Source: CAYUVH01 sp964448135 (GTDB lineage: Bacteria; Verrucomicrobiota; Verrucomicrobiia; Limisphaerales; UBA8199). Taken from it: a stretch of 64,000 nucleotides of DNA. The stretch is taken from assembly GCA_964448135.1 (NCBI GenBank), contig CAYUVH010000044.1, forward strand, positions 3,735 to 67,734, given 5' to 3'. The translations under genes and the position numbers were made by a program. The notes under the pieces are model-generated. The model was not told the origin of the DNA, searched no databases, and saw nothing but the letters and a program-made list of their open reading frames with translations. Shown in pieces: positions 23,327 through 31,744 of this stretch (its first letter is position 1; every line of letters begins with the position of its first letter).

Positions 23327-24955
23327 TTACACCTCCACGTTGCCACAGAAATGCACTTCGATGCCGAGTTCGGCGAGCATTGCCCCTTTTATGCGGCAGG
23401 CGCGGTGGGCTTGGGAACGGTTCGGCGTGTAGACGACCTGGATATGATTGGCTTTGTGGCGGGCCATCATCTGGTCGCGGGAAATCCCGTCGAGCACGGC
23501 GTGCATGATCGGCCATTGCGGCGTGGTCTCGCGCCAACGGCGATCGGTTTCCTTCGGGGGAAGTTTGACGACTTCCGCGACGCCCAGATCACAATGCAGG
23601 CGGCCGTCCATGATGAACACCCGGCTCCAGACAATGTGGCCGGGCTTGGAGATACCTTTCACGGTGCCGCCGCCGAGTCGGAAATACATGGCGGGCTGGC
23701 GCTCGCTGGAGGTCCCGCGATAGCCGCCGATGAAATGCGCGGGCGGCGCGGCGCCGGAAATCAGGAAGACCCACACGTAATCGTTGATGCCGTTGCCGCG
23801 ATATTGCTGGCCCCAGCGAAGGTCGTGGAGGGTGTTTTCGGGAGCGAAGCCGAGTTCGGTCCAGAGGCGGTTGGTGGCCAGGCCGTCGAGGCCGGCGCAT
23901 TCATCCACTTCGTTGAAATGGGGCAGGGCTTCGCCGGCGAAAAGCACTTTGCGCGTTTTCGGGCAGCGCACGGGCGGGCGGTCCAGGTTGTTCAGCAGGC
24001 CTTCGACGAGGTCGCTCGCGGGGGCGAGGTCTTTCAGCCCTTGTTGATATTGGATGCCGATCGTGGCGCAGCCGAACTCGGCGGCGATGCGGACGGCGGC
24101 GATGTACATCTTGCACTGCTCGAGAGTCTGCGAGCGCGTGAGTTCAGTTTCCTCGCGGCGGCCCCACTTGAAGGTCATGCCTTTGCGGAGGAGCCATTCC
24201 AGGACGGCCTCGGCTTCGGAAGCCTTGACCTCGCGCATGGCGGCGTAGAGGGCGGACTGGCTCAGGCGTTCCTTGAAGATGCCGGTCGGGTGCAGGAGTT
24301 CGTCCGGGATGATGGCGTTGAACATCCCCATGCAGCCTTCGTCGAACACGCCCATGATGGCCTTTTGGGATTTGAGCCGCCGGGCGACGCTTTGTCCAAG
24401 AGCGACTTCGTCGTTGGGCAATTTCAGGAGGCGGAGATCGCGGACGTGGCTTTGGTCGTGCGTGACGGCACCGGTGGCGAGCCACTCGCGGAGGCCGTTC
24501 TTGAAATAGTCGTCGCGGAAATTGTCGCTCCAGAGGGTGCTGTATTTGACGCCGGCTTTGGTGAGGGAACCGTTGAGGTTCAGCAGGCCGACGAGGCCGG
24601 GCCAGGTGCCGCTCCAGTTGGCGACGGTGAGAATCGGTCCCTGATGTGTGGTCAGGCCGGAGAGGACGTGATGGCTGTATTGCCACACGGATTCGGCAAC
24701 GATGAGGGGAACCGTCGGATCGAGCTGGCGAAACACTTCCATCCCCATTTTTTGGGAATCGATGAACCCGTGCTGCTTCGCTTTATCGTACGGGTGGGCG
24801 CGGGAGACGGACCAGCCGGCGGACTTCAACGCGGCGGTGAGGGCTTTCTCCATGCGTTCCTGGGCGGGCCAGCATTTTTGGTTGGCGGAGAGGCGGAGAT
24901 CGCCACTGGAAACCAGGTAGACGCGACGGCGTTTGGGGGCGGGGGAAAGTTTCAT
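23327..24955 (-). CDS. L-fucose/L-arabinose isomerase-family protein
   Basis: A 542-residue protein of the fucose-isomerase superfamily. Visible stretches: RRVYLVSSGDLRLSANQKCW at the start, VFDEGCMGMFNAIIPDELL, ATIGIQYQQGLKDLAP, FAGEALPHFNEVDECAGLDG and PPAHFIGGYRG. FucI enzymes interconvert aldose and ketose with Mn2+ bound by Glu, Asp and His; I see candidate ligands but cannot map them with certainty. Same strand and next to the rhamnulokinase-like gene, so probably one deoxysugar pathway. Its upstream region contains composite hairpins and a phased TGAC array. Confidence 0.8.
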   Translation of the reverse strand: MKLSPAPKRRRVYLVSSGDLRLSANQKCWPAQERMEKALTAALKSAGWSVSRAHPYDKAKQHGFIDSQKMGMEVFRQLDPTVPLIVAESVWQYSHHVLSGLTTHQGPILTVANWSGTWPGLVGLLNLNGSLTKAGVKYSTLWSDNFRDDYFKNGLREWLATGAVTHDQSHVRDLRLLKLPNDEVALGQSVARRLKSQKAIMGVFDEGCMGMFNAIIPDELLHPTGIFKERLSQSALYAAMREVKASEAEAVLEWLLRKGMTFKWGRREETELTRSQTLEQCKMYIAAVRIAAEFGCATIGIQYQQGLKDLAPASDLVEGLLNNLDRPPVRCPKTRKVLFAGEALPHFNEVDECAGLDGLATNRLWTELGFAPENTLHDLRWGQQYRGNGINDYVWVFLISGAAPPAHFIGGYRGTSSERQPAMYFRLGGGTVKGISKPGHIVWSRVFIMDGRLHCDLGVAEVVKLPPKETDRRWRETTPQWPIMHAVLDGISRDQMMARHKANHIQVVYTPNRSQAHRACRIKGAMLAELGIEVHFCGNVEV

Positions 24956-25098
24956 AGGGGTTCGTTCAATGCGCGGGCGGTTTTAGCAGAGAAGGGCGGG
25001 GGCGTCATGGAGAAAGTGGCAGCGGGGCAGATTAGGATTAAGATTACGATTAGGATTAGGAGGGGAATGAGGACCGCAGAACACGCGGAGACGGAAAC

Positions 25099-25155
25099 AC
25101 GCACCGGGACGGTGCGTGAACTCGCAGCCCCGAAAGCGTTCGGGGCCGCGCTACG
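25099..25155. repeat. Composite double-hairpin repeat (GGGAC and AGCG loops)
   Basis: ACGCACC, GGGAC, GGTGCGT, then GAACTCGCAG, then CCCCGAA, AGCG, TTCGGGG, then CCGCGCTACG. The same order of parts is seen at 760-811. Confidence 0.6.
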
Positions 25156-25191
25156 AGGGGAATAGGGGCCCCCTTTTTTCAACTTGGACAT

Positions 25192-25295
25192 ACTATGACG
25201 AACTATGATTGCTGGGGTTTTTACTATGACAGGAGGTGTGACGGGCGGGGTTTCGATGGTGTGACGAACTTTGACTAGGTGTGACAAGGTGTGAC
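25192..25295. repeat. Eight-copy TGAC repeat array, partly on a 10-bp period
   Basis: Octamers ACTATGAC, ACTATGAT, ACTATGAC, GGTGTGAC, GGTGTGAC, ACTTTGAC, GGTGTGAC and GGTGTGAC start at 25192, 25202, 25223, 25235, 25258, 25268, 25278 and 25288. The last four are exactly 10 bases apart, one helical turn. It lies upstream of the isomerase gene and downstream of the next gene, both on the minus strand. A similar 10-bp array is at 54001-54030. Confidence 0.65.
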
Positions 25296-25397
25296 GGGAG
25301 TTCATAGCGGTTGGTCAAATTCGGGGGCCACGCCACCGTGACGCCGCGGCCGCGCAGCAGCGCGGCCCTACCGTGAATGCGGTGATAGTTCACGGCG

Positions 25398-26051
25398 CTA
25401 GATGAGGCATTCGGGGTGGTCGTATTGGGGGTGATCGAGTTGGGGGAGGACGGCTTCGCCGAAGACCTGGTAGCGGAGGAGGTCCATGCTGGTGGGGTAG
25501 ATTTCGAGGGCGGGCGGGGGTTGGGTTTCGTCGGGGAGCTTTTTGCCATGCACGGCCATGGCGCGGAATAGCTGGTGGCGTTCACGGGCGAGTTTGCCGC
25601 GGGTGGCGAGGCGTTCGCTGCGGCGCAGGGCGAGGATTTCACGGGAGAGTTGGCGGAGGCGCTTGAGTTCGGCCACGGGATCCCTGGCCGGGGTGTTGGC
25701 GGCGGCCTGGGCGAGGGCGAGGTAGCGGATGCCAAGCCACTGGGCCAGGGAGTCGGTGATGGTTTCGGCGTCGGGGGATTCGAGGCCGGCGCGGTCGGCG
25801 GAGAGGGTTTGGGAGAAGTCCACGGCGTCGCGGCGGAGCTTCCAGGCGCGGAAGGAATGGGTTTTGTATTGGGAGAGGTTTTGTTTGGAAATGGGGTGGC
25901 CCTGGAAGTGGTCGGAGATGAAGGGCTGGACGTCGGGATGGGAATTGAGCCAGGCGAGGATGGCGTCGGGGTTTTGGGTTTGGTCGAGGCGTTCGTTGAC
26001 CTGGTCGCGGATGGCGGAGGGGAGGCGGGCGATTTTTCCGGGGTTGCTCAT
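25398..26051 (-). CDS. DNA-binding-like verrucomicrobial family protein
   Basis: A 217-residue protein starting MSNPGKIARLPSAIRDQV, a beginning shared by many Verrucomicrobia paralogues as I recall them. It continues with ILAWLNSHPDVQPFISDHF and PISKQNLSQYKTHSFRAW, which reads as a helix-turn-helix, then long charged helices (RQLSREILALRRSERLATRG). It resembles Mu gp27/DUF3486 only weakly. The start at 26049-26051 has AAGGAT upstream. A perfect palindrome sits 39 bases before the start, where an autoregulatory operator would be. Same family layout as the partial gene at 1-490. Confidence 0.78.
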   Translation of the reverse strand: MSNPGKIARLPSAIRDQVNERLDQTQNPDAILAWLNSHPDVQPFISDHFQGHPISKQNLSQYKTHSFRAWKLRRDAVDFSQTLSADRAGLESPDAETITDSLAQWLGIRYLALAQAAANTPARDPVAELKRLRQLSREILALRRSERLATRGKLARERHQLFRAMAVHGKKLPDETQPPPALEIYPTSMDLLRYQVFGEAVLPQLDHPQYDHPECLI

Positions 26052-26089
26052 GATTTTCTTATCCTTTCCGAGGGGGAGTGTAGCGGGGG

Positions 26090-26114
26090 CACTTGGACAT
26101 TGGCTGTCCAAGTG
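26090..26114. promoter_or_regulatory. CACTTGGACA palindrome, candidate operator
   Basis: CACTTGGACA, TTGGC, TGTCCAAGTG: perfect 10-bp arms with a 5-base centre, just upstream of the gene starting at 26051. A second copy with compensated arm changes and the same flanks lies at 54144-54168. Confidence 0.65.
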
Positions 26115-26146
26115 AAAAAAATGTTTTTGGGGAGAAGAACGGAGTT

Positions 26147-26375
26147 TTTAAGCACCCACGTTCGCATGGGAGCTTCGGCGGGGCACGGGGATGGGCACCG
26201 ATGTGGGACGGAAGACGGGGAAAGGGAATTAACGCAAAGGGCATAAGGCGCGATGACAGAAAAATTTTATGACAGAAAAATGGGAAGGGACGGAGAAATG
26301 GAAAAGTATTTAACCGCCCGCCTTCGCTTGCGAGCCTTGGCGCGGCACGCGGATGGAGACGGATGGGGAACGGAA
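26147..26375. repeat. Two decayed copies of a 70-base repeat
   Basis: About 26147-26215 and 26305-26375 align loosely: both run TTTAA, a C-rich block, TTCGC, GAGC, GGCACG, GGATGG and end in ACGGAAG. They look like eroded copies of one dispersed sequence. The 26115-26715 gap otherwise shows no convincing gene. Confidence 0.35.
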
Positions 26376-26715
26376 GCTCCAAAAGGAAAGACCTTGAACA
26401 CCAAAGAAACGAAGGAAACGAAGAGGGCAGGAGCAGGACAAAATGATTGACCACGTCCCCGCTCGTGTTCACGTGATTGTCAGCCGGCTGGGTGAGCTTT
26501 GAAAACTTGATCCCCCGAGCCGGCATGAAAGCCGACGGTCAACGCTGGCGCAGGAAAAATCACCCTGGATGGTTCCCAAAACACCCGCAGCTCTTCCCAT
26601 CATCGAGAAGCCGTCATCGCTTCCGCCAACGAGAAAAACTTCGACTCGAAAAAAAACCTTGTCTCGCACTTAGCCTACCAGCATCGCCCGCCTTTTCGCA
26701 CAGGCTCGCCCATGG

Positions 26716-27129
26716 TTAGCCTGCAGGTTGCCTGCGAGTAATCAAAACCCACATGAATATCTGGCTACCGAGATAAACCGCGACGAACGCGGCGACGAGC
26801 GGCCACACCGAGTGCCACACCTGGCCAACGTAATACCAATCCGTCCGGAAGCTCAAAACCACAACACCCAGATAATGGAGGATGAGAATCGCAGCGGCAG
26901 CGATCTGGCAGGAACGGAAGCGACGGAATGCCAGAAGCGTCCCGACAATCGGCCAGAGCACCAAGCCCAGCATCGCCAACCCCTCTGACGTACTGCAAGG
27001 GGCAAGCAACGCCGCGCCGAAAAACTCAGAGCCATGACCCGCGCCGGTGAAGGCGTAGCCCACAAACACCAGGCCGCAGTAAAGGACCGTAATCCCGAAG
27101 GCGAGTGTTATGGACCTGAGCGTGCTCAT
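26716..27129 (-). CDS. Small multi-span membrane protein, cassette-like context
   Basis: A 137-residue protein with about four transmembrane helices: ITLAFGITVLYCGLVFVGYAF, GLAMLGLVLWPIVGTLLAF, IAAAAILILHYLGVVVLSF and VWPLVAAFVAVYLGSQIFMW. No family recognised. The start at 27127-27129 follows GAATAATTGTTAGCC closely, the same AATAATTGTTAGC boundary found upstream of the gene starting at 12729. Its stop codon lies inside GGCTAAC. Both features are typical of integron cassette genes, but no full attC could be drawn here. Confidence 0.65.
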   Translation of the reverse strand: MSTLRSITLAFGITVLYCGLVFVGYAFTGAGHGSEFFGAALLAPCSTSEGLAMLGLVLWPIVGTLLAFRRFRSCQIAAAAILILHYLGVVVLSFRTDWYYVGQVWHSVWPLVAAFVAVYLGSQIFMWVLITRRQPAG

Positions 27130-27337
27130 GCAGGCTAACAATTATTCACTACCTAACAGAAGGGCGGCTTCCGCCCCCAAATAACCTACGGCGGCTCTGA
27201 TCGCCAACCAACCCAATGTTGTGCCGCTTTATCGTCGCTGGCTTGAGCCCATTTGAGGGGAGTTTGGGCGGGGGTTTGTAAAACGCGTTCGGATTGGTGG
27301 GGGATGGCGTTGGTGGTGGTGAACATCCATGTTTTCG

Positions 27338-27371
27338 GGAGCGCTGCGGCTCACAGAGCCGCGCTCCGGGA
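27338..27371. repeat. Dispersed bulged hairpin, copy A
   Basis: GGAGCGC, TGC bulge, GGCTC, ACA, GAGCC, GCGCTCC. It is one of four copies (others at 30545, 37591 and 62311) that keep GCTG before and CGCTCCG after a stem whose core differs from copy to copy. Confidence 0.6.
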
Positions 27372-27426
27372 ATTTGCGCACCGAACCGGCCCAGACTGGC
27401 ATGGCTGGTGGCCCTGAAAAATTTCT

Positions 27427-27530
27427 GGCATCCTTATCGGATGCAGGGGGAATTTGGGGCCGTAACCGGTGGTCGTTCCTTGCAGACTCGGAACGACCAC
27501 CGGCTATCATCGGTCATGCCTTCGGCATGG
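27427..27530. repeat. About 104-bp dispersed repeat, copy 1
   Basis: Begins GGCATCCTTATCGGATGC, contains a long stem (ACCGGTGGTCGTTCC with GGAACGACCACCGGCT) and ends CATGCCTTCGGCATGG. A related copy lies at 39135-39240. It is made of three hairpins in series. Confidence 0.7.
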
Positions 27531-27613
27531 AAGGCGGGCGTTCTGCGACCAGAACGGATTCGCAGAGCGGGTTAAAGCGATGAACGCTGCGGTGGAGGGT
27601 TTTTCAGGATCTG

Positions 27614-30370
27614 TTATCGCCGGAAGCCGCCGCCGCCGTGGAAGCCGCCGCCGCCCCAGCCACCACCACCACCGCCTCGATTCCAGCCGCCGCCGCCGCT
27701 GGAGTCGTGATCTCCACCCCAACTGCTGCCGCTGCTGTGGTCGGAACCCCAGCCGCCACTGCCGCCCCAACCGCCACCGCTGCTGTGATCGGAGCCCCAG
27801 CCGCCGCCGCCACTGCCGCTCCAGCTATTGTAGCGCTGGGAACCGGTGGACTGGGCCGAGGCCTGGCGGTTCGCGTAGCTCGACCCGCTGCTGCTCGAAG
27901 AGGAGGTGGGTTTGCTGTAACTGCTGTTGTAGGAAGATTGCGAAGGGTGCGACTGGCTGGCCTGGTTGTTGTAAGAGGATTGGGAAGTGCTGGTGTCGTT
28001 GGGGTGCGCGCTTTGGTAGGTGGACTGGTTGGCGGAGGTGTCGCCCTTGTCGTACGTGTAGGTGTTGCCGCTTTTGTCGGTGGTGACGGTGCCGTTGTTC
28101 CAGTTGGCGGAATTGCCGGTGTTGCCGTTGTAGGCGCTGCCGCTGCGGTCCACGTTGGCGGTGCCGTTGTTGACGTTGCCGGAGGCGGTGGTGGTGTTGT
28201 TGAAGCTGCTGCCGGTCTTGGAATCCGAGGCATTGACGGTGCGGGAGGCGTTGTAATTGCCGTTGTAGGCGTTGCCGGAGATGCTGGCAGAGCTGTTCTC
28301 GCTGCGGCCGGTGCTGGGGTTGTAACCGGAGGTGGTTCGCTGGCCGTTGTAGTTGCCGCTGTAAACGTTGGCGGAGCCGGAGGCGTGGGAATTGGCGGTC
28401 GCGCCGCTGTTGGGGTTGTACCAGGAGCTGTTGCGGGCGCCGGCGGCCTGGCCGGTGTACGGGTTGTAAGCGGCAGCACCGTTGACGGTGCCGTGGGTGC
28501 CGGTGTACGGATTGTACGCGGTGGCCGTGCCGGCCTTCCACTCGGTGCCGGTGTAGGGGTTATAACCATGATAGGTCGTGCCCGAAACGGAGGTGCCCCA
28601 ATGCGAATAATAGTTGCAGGAGTTCACGTTCACACAGGAGTAGCTGTAATGATACGGATACGAGTAGCTGTAGCAGCCGTAGTGCGGCTCGTAGTAGCAG
28701 CTCGTGCTCATGCCGGCGCAATAGCCGAAGCCGAAGCCGATCGCCGCGCCCATCGCGAAAGCCGCGCCGGCGCCGTAGGTGGGCGGGTAGGCGACGTAGG
28801 TGGTGCCCACCACGACAGGCGGGTAGTAATAGCCGGTGCCGTAAACCACGGTGCCGCCGGGTGTGATCATCACGCCCATGTAGCCGGGGGTGTAGCCGAC
28901 GTAAACGAGGGTCGGGGTGTAGCCATAAATATAGGTGTAGGTGACGTAATGAATCGGGGACGTCACCGGTATCGTGTAAATGGCGGCGGGTACGGCGGTG
29001 GCGACGGCCCACGGCCCCGTGGAAGAGGAGGACACGAACCAAACGCCCCCCTGGCAGGCATAGTAGGATTTCGTGTTCACCATGATCACCGGGGTGGCGG
29101 TGTTCACCGCGTAGCAAAGCGTGGTGCCGGCGATTGGCATGAAGCTGGGCGCGCCGACGTAGTCGAGCGTGAGCTTCGCCTTGTCGCGATAGACGGAGGC
29201 GGTTTGCGGGATCGTGCTCGCAATGACGGCTTCCTGCGCCTGCGGCGTGCCGGCTACGGAAAGCAAGACGTTGGATTTGGGACTGTCGGGCGGGATCTTT
29301 TTGAAATCCGCGGGCAAAGTGTCGGCCGCGACATAACTCCAGGGTCCGTAGAGCGAAGCCGCGCGGAACCAGCGTCCCGAGATGAGGATGTAATAATTGG
29401 CGTCGTCCAGATAATAGAAGATGCCCTGGTTGCTGTTGGGCACGTAGAGGAGGTCGGTTCCGGCGACGGAGAGCAGATTGGCGGTGCCGGCCGTTTGAAG
29501 CAGTTCGGTGGGTGTCGTGGCGACGTAGATGGTCGGCGGCCCGGTCAGGGTGGCGTGCGGCGTGGCCGGGTCCACCTGCTGCGTGGCCATGGCGGCATCG
29601 TAGGCGGTCTGGATGTCGCCCGGGGGCGTGAGCGAGACCGCCCAGGGACCTTCGATGGAGGGGGCGGTGTACCAATAGCCCGCCGCGTTGAGATAATAGC
29701 CTTGGGAGAGCAGGTTGGTATTTTCGAGCAGAATGGCGCGCGTGTTGATCACGCGGAGATATCCGGGAATCAAAGGCTTGATGACCGGCGTGCCGTCGAT
29801 TTGGACGAGGAGGGAAGGCTGGGTGGTGTAGATGACGCGCGGCGGGGTGTTGTCCACTTTCTGCACCATGGATTTTTGCACCTCGGCCGAAACCGCGAAG
29901 GTGGCTTCCAGATGGTCCAGGGGTATGGTCTTGGTCGCTTTGGGCAGTTCGCCCTGGATGATCGCCTGGTAGATGGGCTGCAGCGAACGCTGGGTGGGGA
30001 AATCCATTTTCGTGATCTGAAAATCCTCCAGGGTCACGAGGCGGTTTACTTTGTCCACTTCCGTGCGCGCCTGGTAAAAGACGACGCCCAGGTTTTCATT
30101 CGTGGTTCCGGCTGGGCGCACCGCGATGGCGAACCGGCCGGTGATCTGGTTGCCCGTCCAGGTGGCAATCTGCGGCTGATAGACGGCGAACTCATAGCCG
30201 TTGGTCCCGAAAAACCGCGGCCACTGGAGTGAAACTGGATCGAGCAACGGACCCGCGGGCGTGGCGGTGGGAGCGGAAGCGGTGACCTGGGCAGGGGACA
30301 GACTGGCCGTCATTGCAAACAGCACGATGGCGGCGAGAAAATTTGACGAAATACGAGTAACAGCTTTCAT
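27614..30370 (-). CDS. Large exported Gly/Ser/Asn-rich surface protein
   Basis: A 918-residue protein with a signal peptide (NFLAAIVLFAMTASLSPAQ). The N-terminal 500 residues carry three diverged repeats ending in the same pattern: YWYTAPSIEGPWAV, RWFRAASLYGPWSYV and VWFVSSSSTGPWAVA. The middle is Tyr/Gly/Pro-rich (YVGYTPGYMGVMITPGG). Then come repeated YNPYTGT units and finally a low-complexity Ser/Gly/Trp/His tail. Proteins with GPW repeats plus YNPYTG arrays occur in Verrucomicrobia and some Proteobacteria, function unknown; a surface or matrix role is inferred. An 864-residue frame on the other strand is only its shadow. Confidence 0.85.
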   Translation of the reverse strand: MKAVTRISSNFLAAIVLFAMTASLSPAQVTASAPTATPAGPLLDPVSLQWPRFFGTNGYEFAVYQPQIATWTGNQITGRFAIAVRPAGTTNENLGVVFYQARTEVDKVNRLVTLEDFQITKMDFPTQRSLQPIYQAIIQGELPKATKTIPLDHLEATFAVSAEVQKSMVQKVDNTPPRVIYTTQPSLLVQIDGTPVIKPLIPGYLRVINTRAILLENTNLLSQGYYLNAAGYWYTAPSIEGPWAVSLTPPGDIQTAYDAAMATQQVDPATPHATLTGPPTIYVATTPTELLQTAGTANLLSVAGTDLLYVPNSNQGIFYYLDDANYYILISGRWFRAASLYGPWSYVAADTLPADFKKIPPDSPKSNVLLSVAGTPQAQEAVIASTIPQTASVYRDKAKLTLDYVGAPSFMPIAGTTLCYAVNTATPVIMVNTKSYYACQGGVWFVSSSSTGPWAVATAVPAAIYTIPVTSPIHYVTYTYIYGYTPTLVYVGYTPGYMGVMITPGGTVVYGTGYYYPPVVVGTTYVAYPPTYGAGAAFAMGAAIGFGFGYCAGMSTSCYYEPHYGCYSYSYPYHYSYSCVNVNSCNYYSHWGTSVSGTTYHGYNPYTGTEWKAGTATAYNPYTGTHGTVNGAAAYNPYTGQAAGARNSSWYNPNSGATANSHASGSANVYSGNYNGQRTTSGYNPSTGRSENSSASISGNAYNGNYNASRTVNASDSKTGSSFNNTTTASGNVNNGTANVDRSGSAYNGNTGNSANWNNGTVTTDKSGNTYTYDKGDTSANQSTYQSAHPNDTSTSQSSYNNQASQSHPSQSSYNSSYSKPTSSSSSSGSSYANRQASAQSTGSQRYNSWSGSGGGGWGSDHSSGGGWGGSGGWGSDHSSGSSWGGDHDSSGGGGWNRGGGGGGWGGGGFHGGGGFRR

Positions 30371-30544
30371 GGAATGCCTTTGAATTGTTCCGAAGTAATG
30401 CGGGAACGATACTCGCTCCAAGGCGGGCGATTGCCAAGGAGAAACATGGTTTTCATCGCAGAGGTTGCCGGGTTTGGTTTGCCACGCCCGCGCGAAAGAT
30501 TTGCGAGGAGTGAGCCCATTGATCCGAGCGTCGGAATGCGCTGG

Positions 30545-30574
30545 GGCGTGCTGCGGCTCATAGAGCCGCGCTCC
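30545..30574. repeat. Dispersed bulged hairpin, copy B
   Basis: GGCGTGC, TGC, GGCTC, ATA, GAGCC, GCGCTCC. Its core stem is identical to copy A at 27338, with one loop change. Confidence 0.55.
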
Positions 30575-30638
30575 GTTCCAAGGACGGCCTCAACTTGCGT
30601 TCTTGCGTCCGCCATGAAAGCGGTTATCATCCCTCGCG

Positions 30639-30803
30639 ATGAAATTCTTTTTGGCGATTCTGGCTTACGTGTTGATGGGAGCCGTGCTGGGCTGGGGAAT
30701 TCTGCTCCTGATGCACGGCAATCCGTGGTTGCTCATCGTGGGCGTCCTGGCTTACCTGATCGCCTTTGCCAAGCTCGGGTGTCTGCCGAAGAAGTCGCAC
30801 TAA
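30639..30803 (+). CDS. 54-residue two-span membrane protein
   Basis: The frame reads MKFFLAILAYVLMGAVLGWG, then ILLLMHGNPWLLIVGVLAYL and ends AFAKLGCLPKKSH. Two hydrophobic helices and a basic tail indicate a small inner-membrane protein with both helices inserted. I recall similar short proteins in Verrucomicrobia but know no function. It lies 80 bases before dtd on the same strand. Confidence 0.65.
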   Translation: MKFFLAILAYVLMGAVLGWGILLLMHGNPWLLIVGVLAYLIAFAKLGCLPKKSH

Positions 30804-30883
30804 ACGGAGCGCGGCCGGCTCGGCGGGATGGTTTTTCTTCATTAGCCACCGATTTCACGGTGGCGCGGTTTTCCGGAATCTTC

Positions 30884-31336
30884 ATGCGTGCCGTGCTTCA
30901 ACGGGTGGCGAATGCGCGCGTTGAAATTGGCGGCGTGGTAAAGGGCAGCATGGGGCGGGGTCTCCTGGTGCTGGTGGCGGTGACGCCCGAGGACACCGCG
31001 GAAGACATCGAGTGGCTCAGCGGCAAGATCGTGCGGATGCGCATCTTCGCGGACGAGCAGGGCGCGATGAACAGATCGGTGCAGGAGGTCGGCGGCGAGA
31101 TACTGGTGGTGAGCCAATTCACACTTTACGCGAGCACCCGGAAGGGCAACCGGCCGGGCTTCAGCACTTCGGCGGGCGCGGACATCGCGAAGCCCATGTA
31201 CGAGAAGTTTGTCAACCGAGTGGCGCAGGACTTGGGCAAGCCCGTGCCGACCGGTGAATTCGGCGCAGACATGCAGGTGTCGCTGACGAATGACGGACCG
31301 GTGACGATCATCATTGATTCGCGGCTTAAGGAATGA
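30884..31336 (+). CDS. dtd: D-aminoacyl-tRNA deacylase
   Basis: A 150-residue Dtd. It hydrolyses D-amino acids (and glycine from tRNA-Ala) off mischarged tRNA. It starts MRAVLQRVANARVEIGG and carries the SQFTLYA motif, the GNRPGFSTSA variant of the GxRPSF region and NDGPVTI near the C-terminus, all lining the active site. Full length for the family. The start at 30884 matches the conserved MRAVLQRV; a longer frame upstream is not coding. Confidence 0.96.
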   Translation: MRAVLQRVANARVEIGGVVKGSMGRGLLVLVAVTPEDTAEDIEWLSGKIVRMRIFADEQGAMNRSVQEVGGEILVVSQFTLYASTRKGNRPGFSTSAGADIAKPMYEKFVNRVAQDLGKPVPTGEFGADMQVSLTNDGPVTIIIDSRLKE

Positions 31337-31629
31337 GAGCGCAATTAGCGAATTAAGGACTCAGTGAGTCAGCGAGTGGGGAGGTGCGTAAATTATTTGA
31401 CCACGAGCGGGAGGTGGGTAATCTTGAGGCATTCACCACTCGCAGGAAGGGTTTTGCCCGCTATTGGGCAGGGGCTTTGTAAATAAATGTGGACGGTTTT
31501 TTGAGGCGGGATTACTGTCGGGCAAAGGAATCCCGGAGGCGAAGGGTATGAGCAAGACAACGAATCGCAGGCGAAGGGAAGCTGCAACCAAAGGCAGTCC
31601 AGTGACGTCTAACCTTTTCAGATGAATTT

Positions 31630-31736
31630 GCCCGGCGGTGCTCCTGTGCTTTCCGGCTGCGGGTTGTGGCAGCTAGCCGGTGAACCTGCGGATGCAGGTT
31701 AACCACGCGGAAGCAGAAGCCCGCCGGGCCTTTTTA
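31630..31736 (+). ncRNA. Candidate structured RNA with intrinsic terminator
   Basis: A closed multi-stem fold: GCCCGGCGG (31630-31638) pairs with CCGCCGGGC (31721-31729). Inside are CCGGCT with AGCCGG and a hairpin GGTGAACCTGC, GGAT, GCAGGTTAACC with one mismatch. The outer stem is followed by CTTTTTATT, a terminator-like T-run. It lies alone between convergent dtd and the subtilisin gene. It does not match SRP RNA (no helix-8 motif), tmRNA, or any riboswitch class I can recall. The 31337-31629 stretch shows nothing else. Confidence 0.5.
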
Positions 31737-31744
31737 TTGCTGTT

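Noticed and set aside
23351..25165. 604-codon open frame antisense to the isomerase-family gene
   Set aside because: The minus-strand protein has recognisable fucose-isomerase family motifs; the plus frame is compositionally odd and matches nothing.
25192..25295. CRISPR array
   Set aside because: Units are only 8-10 bp with no spacers of constant length; it is a short phased repeat, not CRISPR.
26090..26114. LexA/SOS box
   Set aside because: The verrucomicrobial LexA motif as I recall it (TGTTC-N4-GAACA) differs in arms and spacing from TGGACA-N5-TGTCCA.
26059..26526. 155-codon minus-strand frame across the decayed repeats
   Set aside because: Translation is Pro/Phe/Leu-rich and passes through the operator-like palindrome and two decayed repeat copies.
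27638..30232. 864-codon open frame antisense to the large surface protein
   Set aside because: Val/Gly/Ala-only low-complexity translation with no start signal; the minus-strand protein has a signal peptide and real repeats.
31630..31736. Signal recognition particle RNA
   Set aside because: Words such as GGTGAACC and GGAAGCAG are present, but the SRP helix-8 order (CAGG, GGAA loop, AGCAG) is absent.
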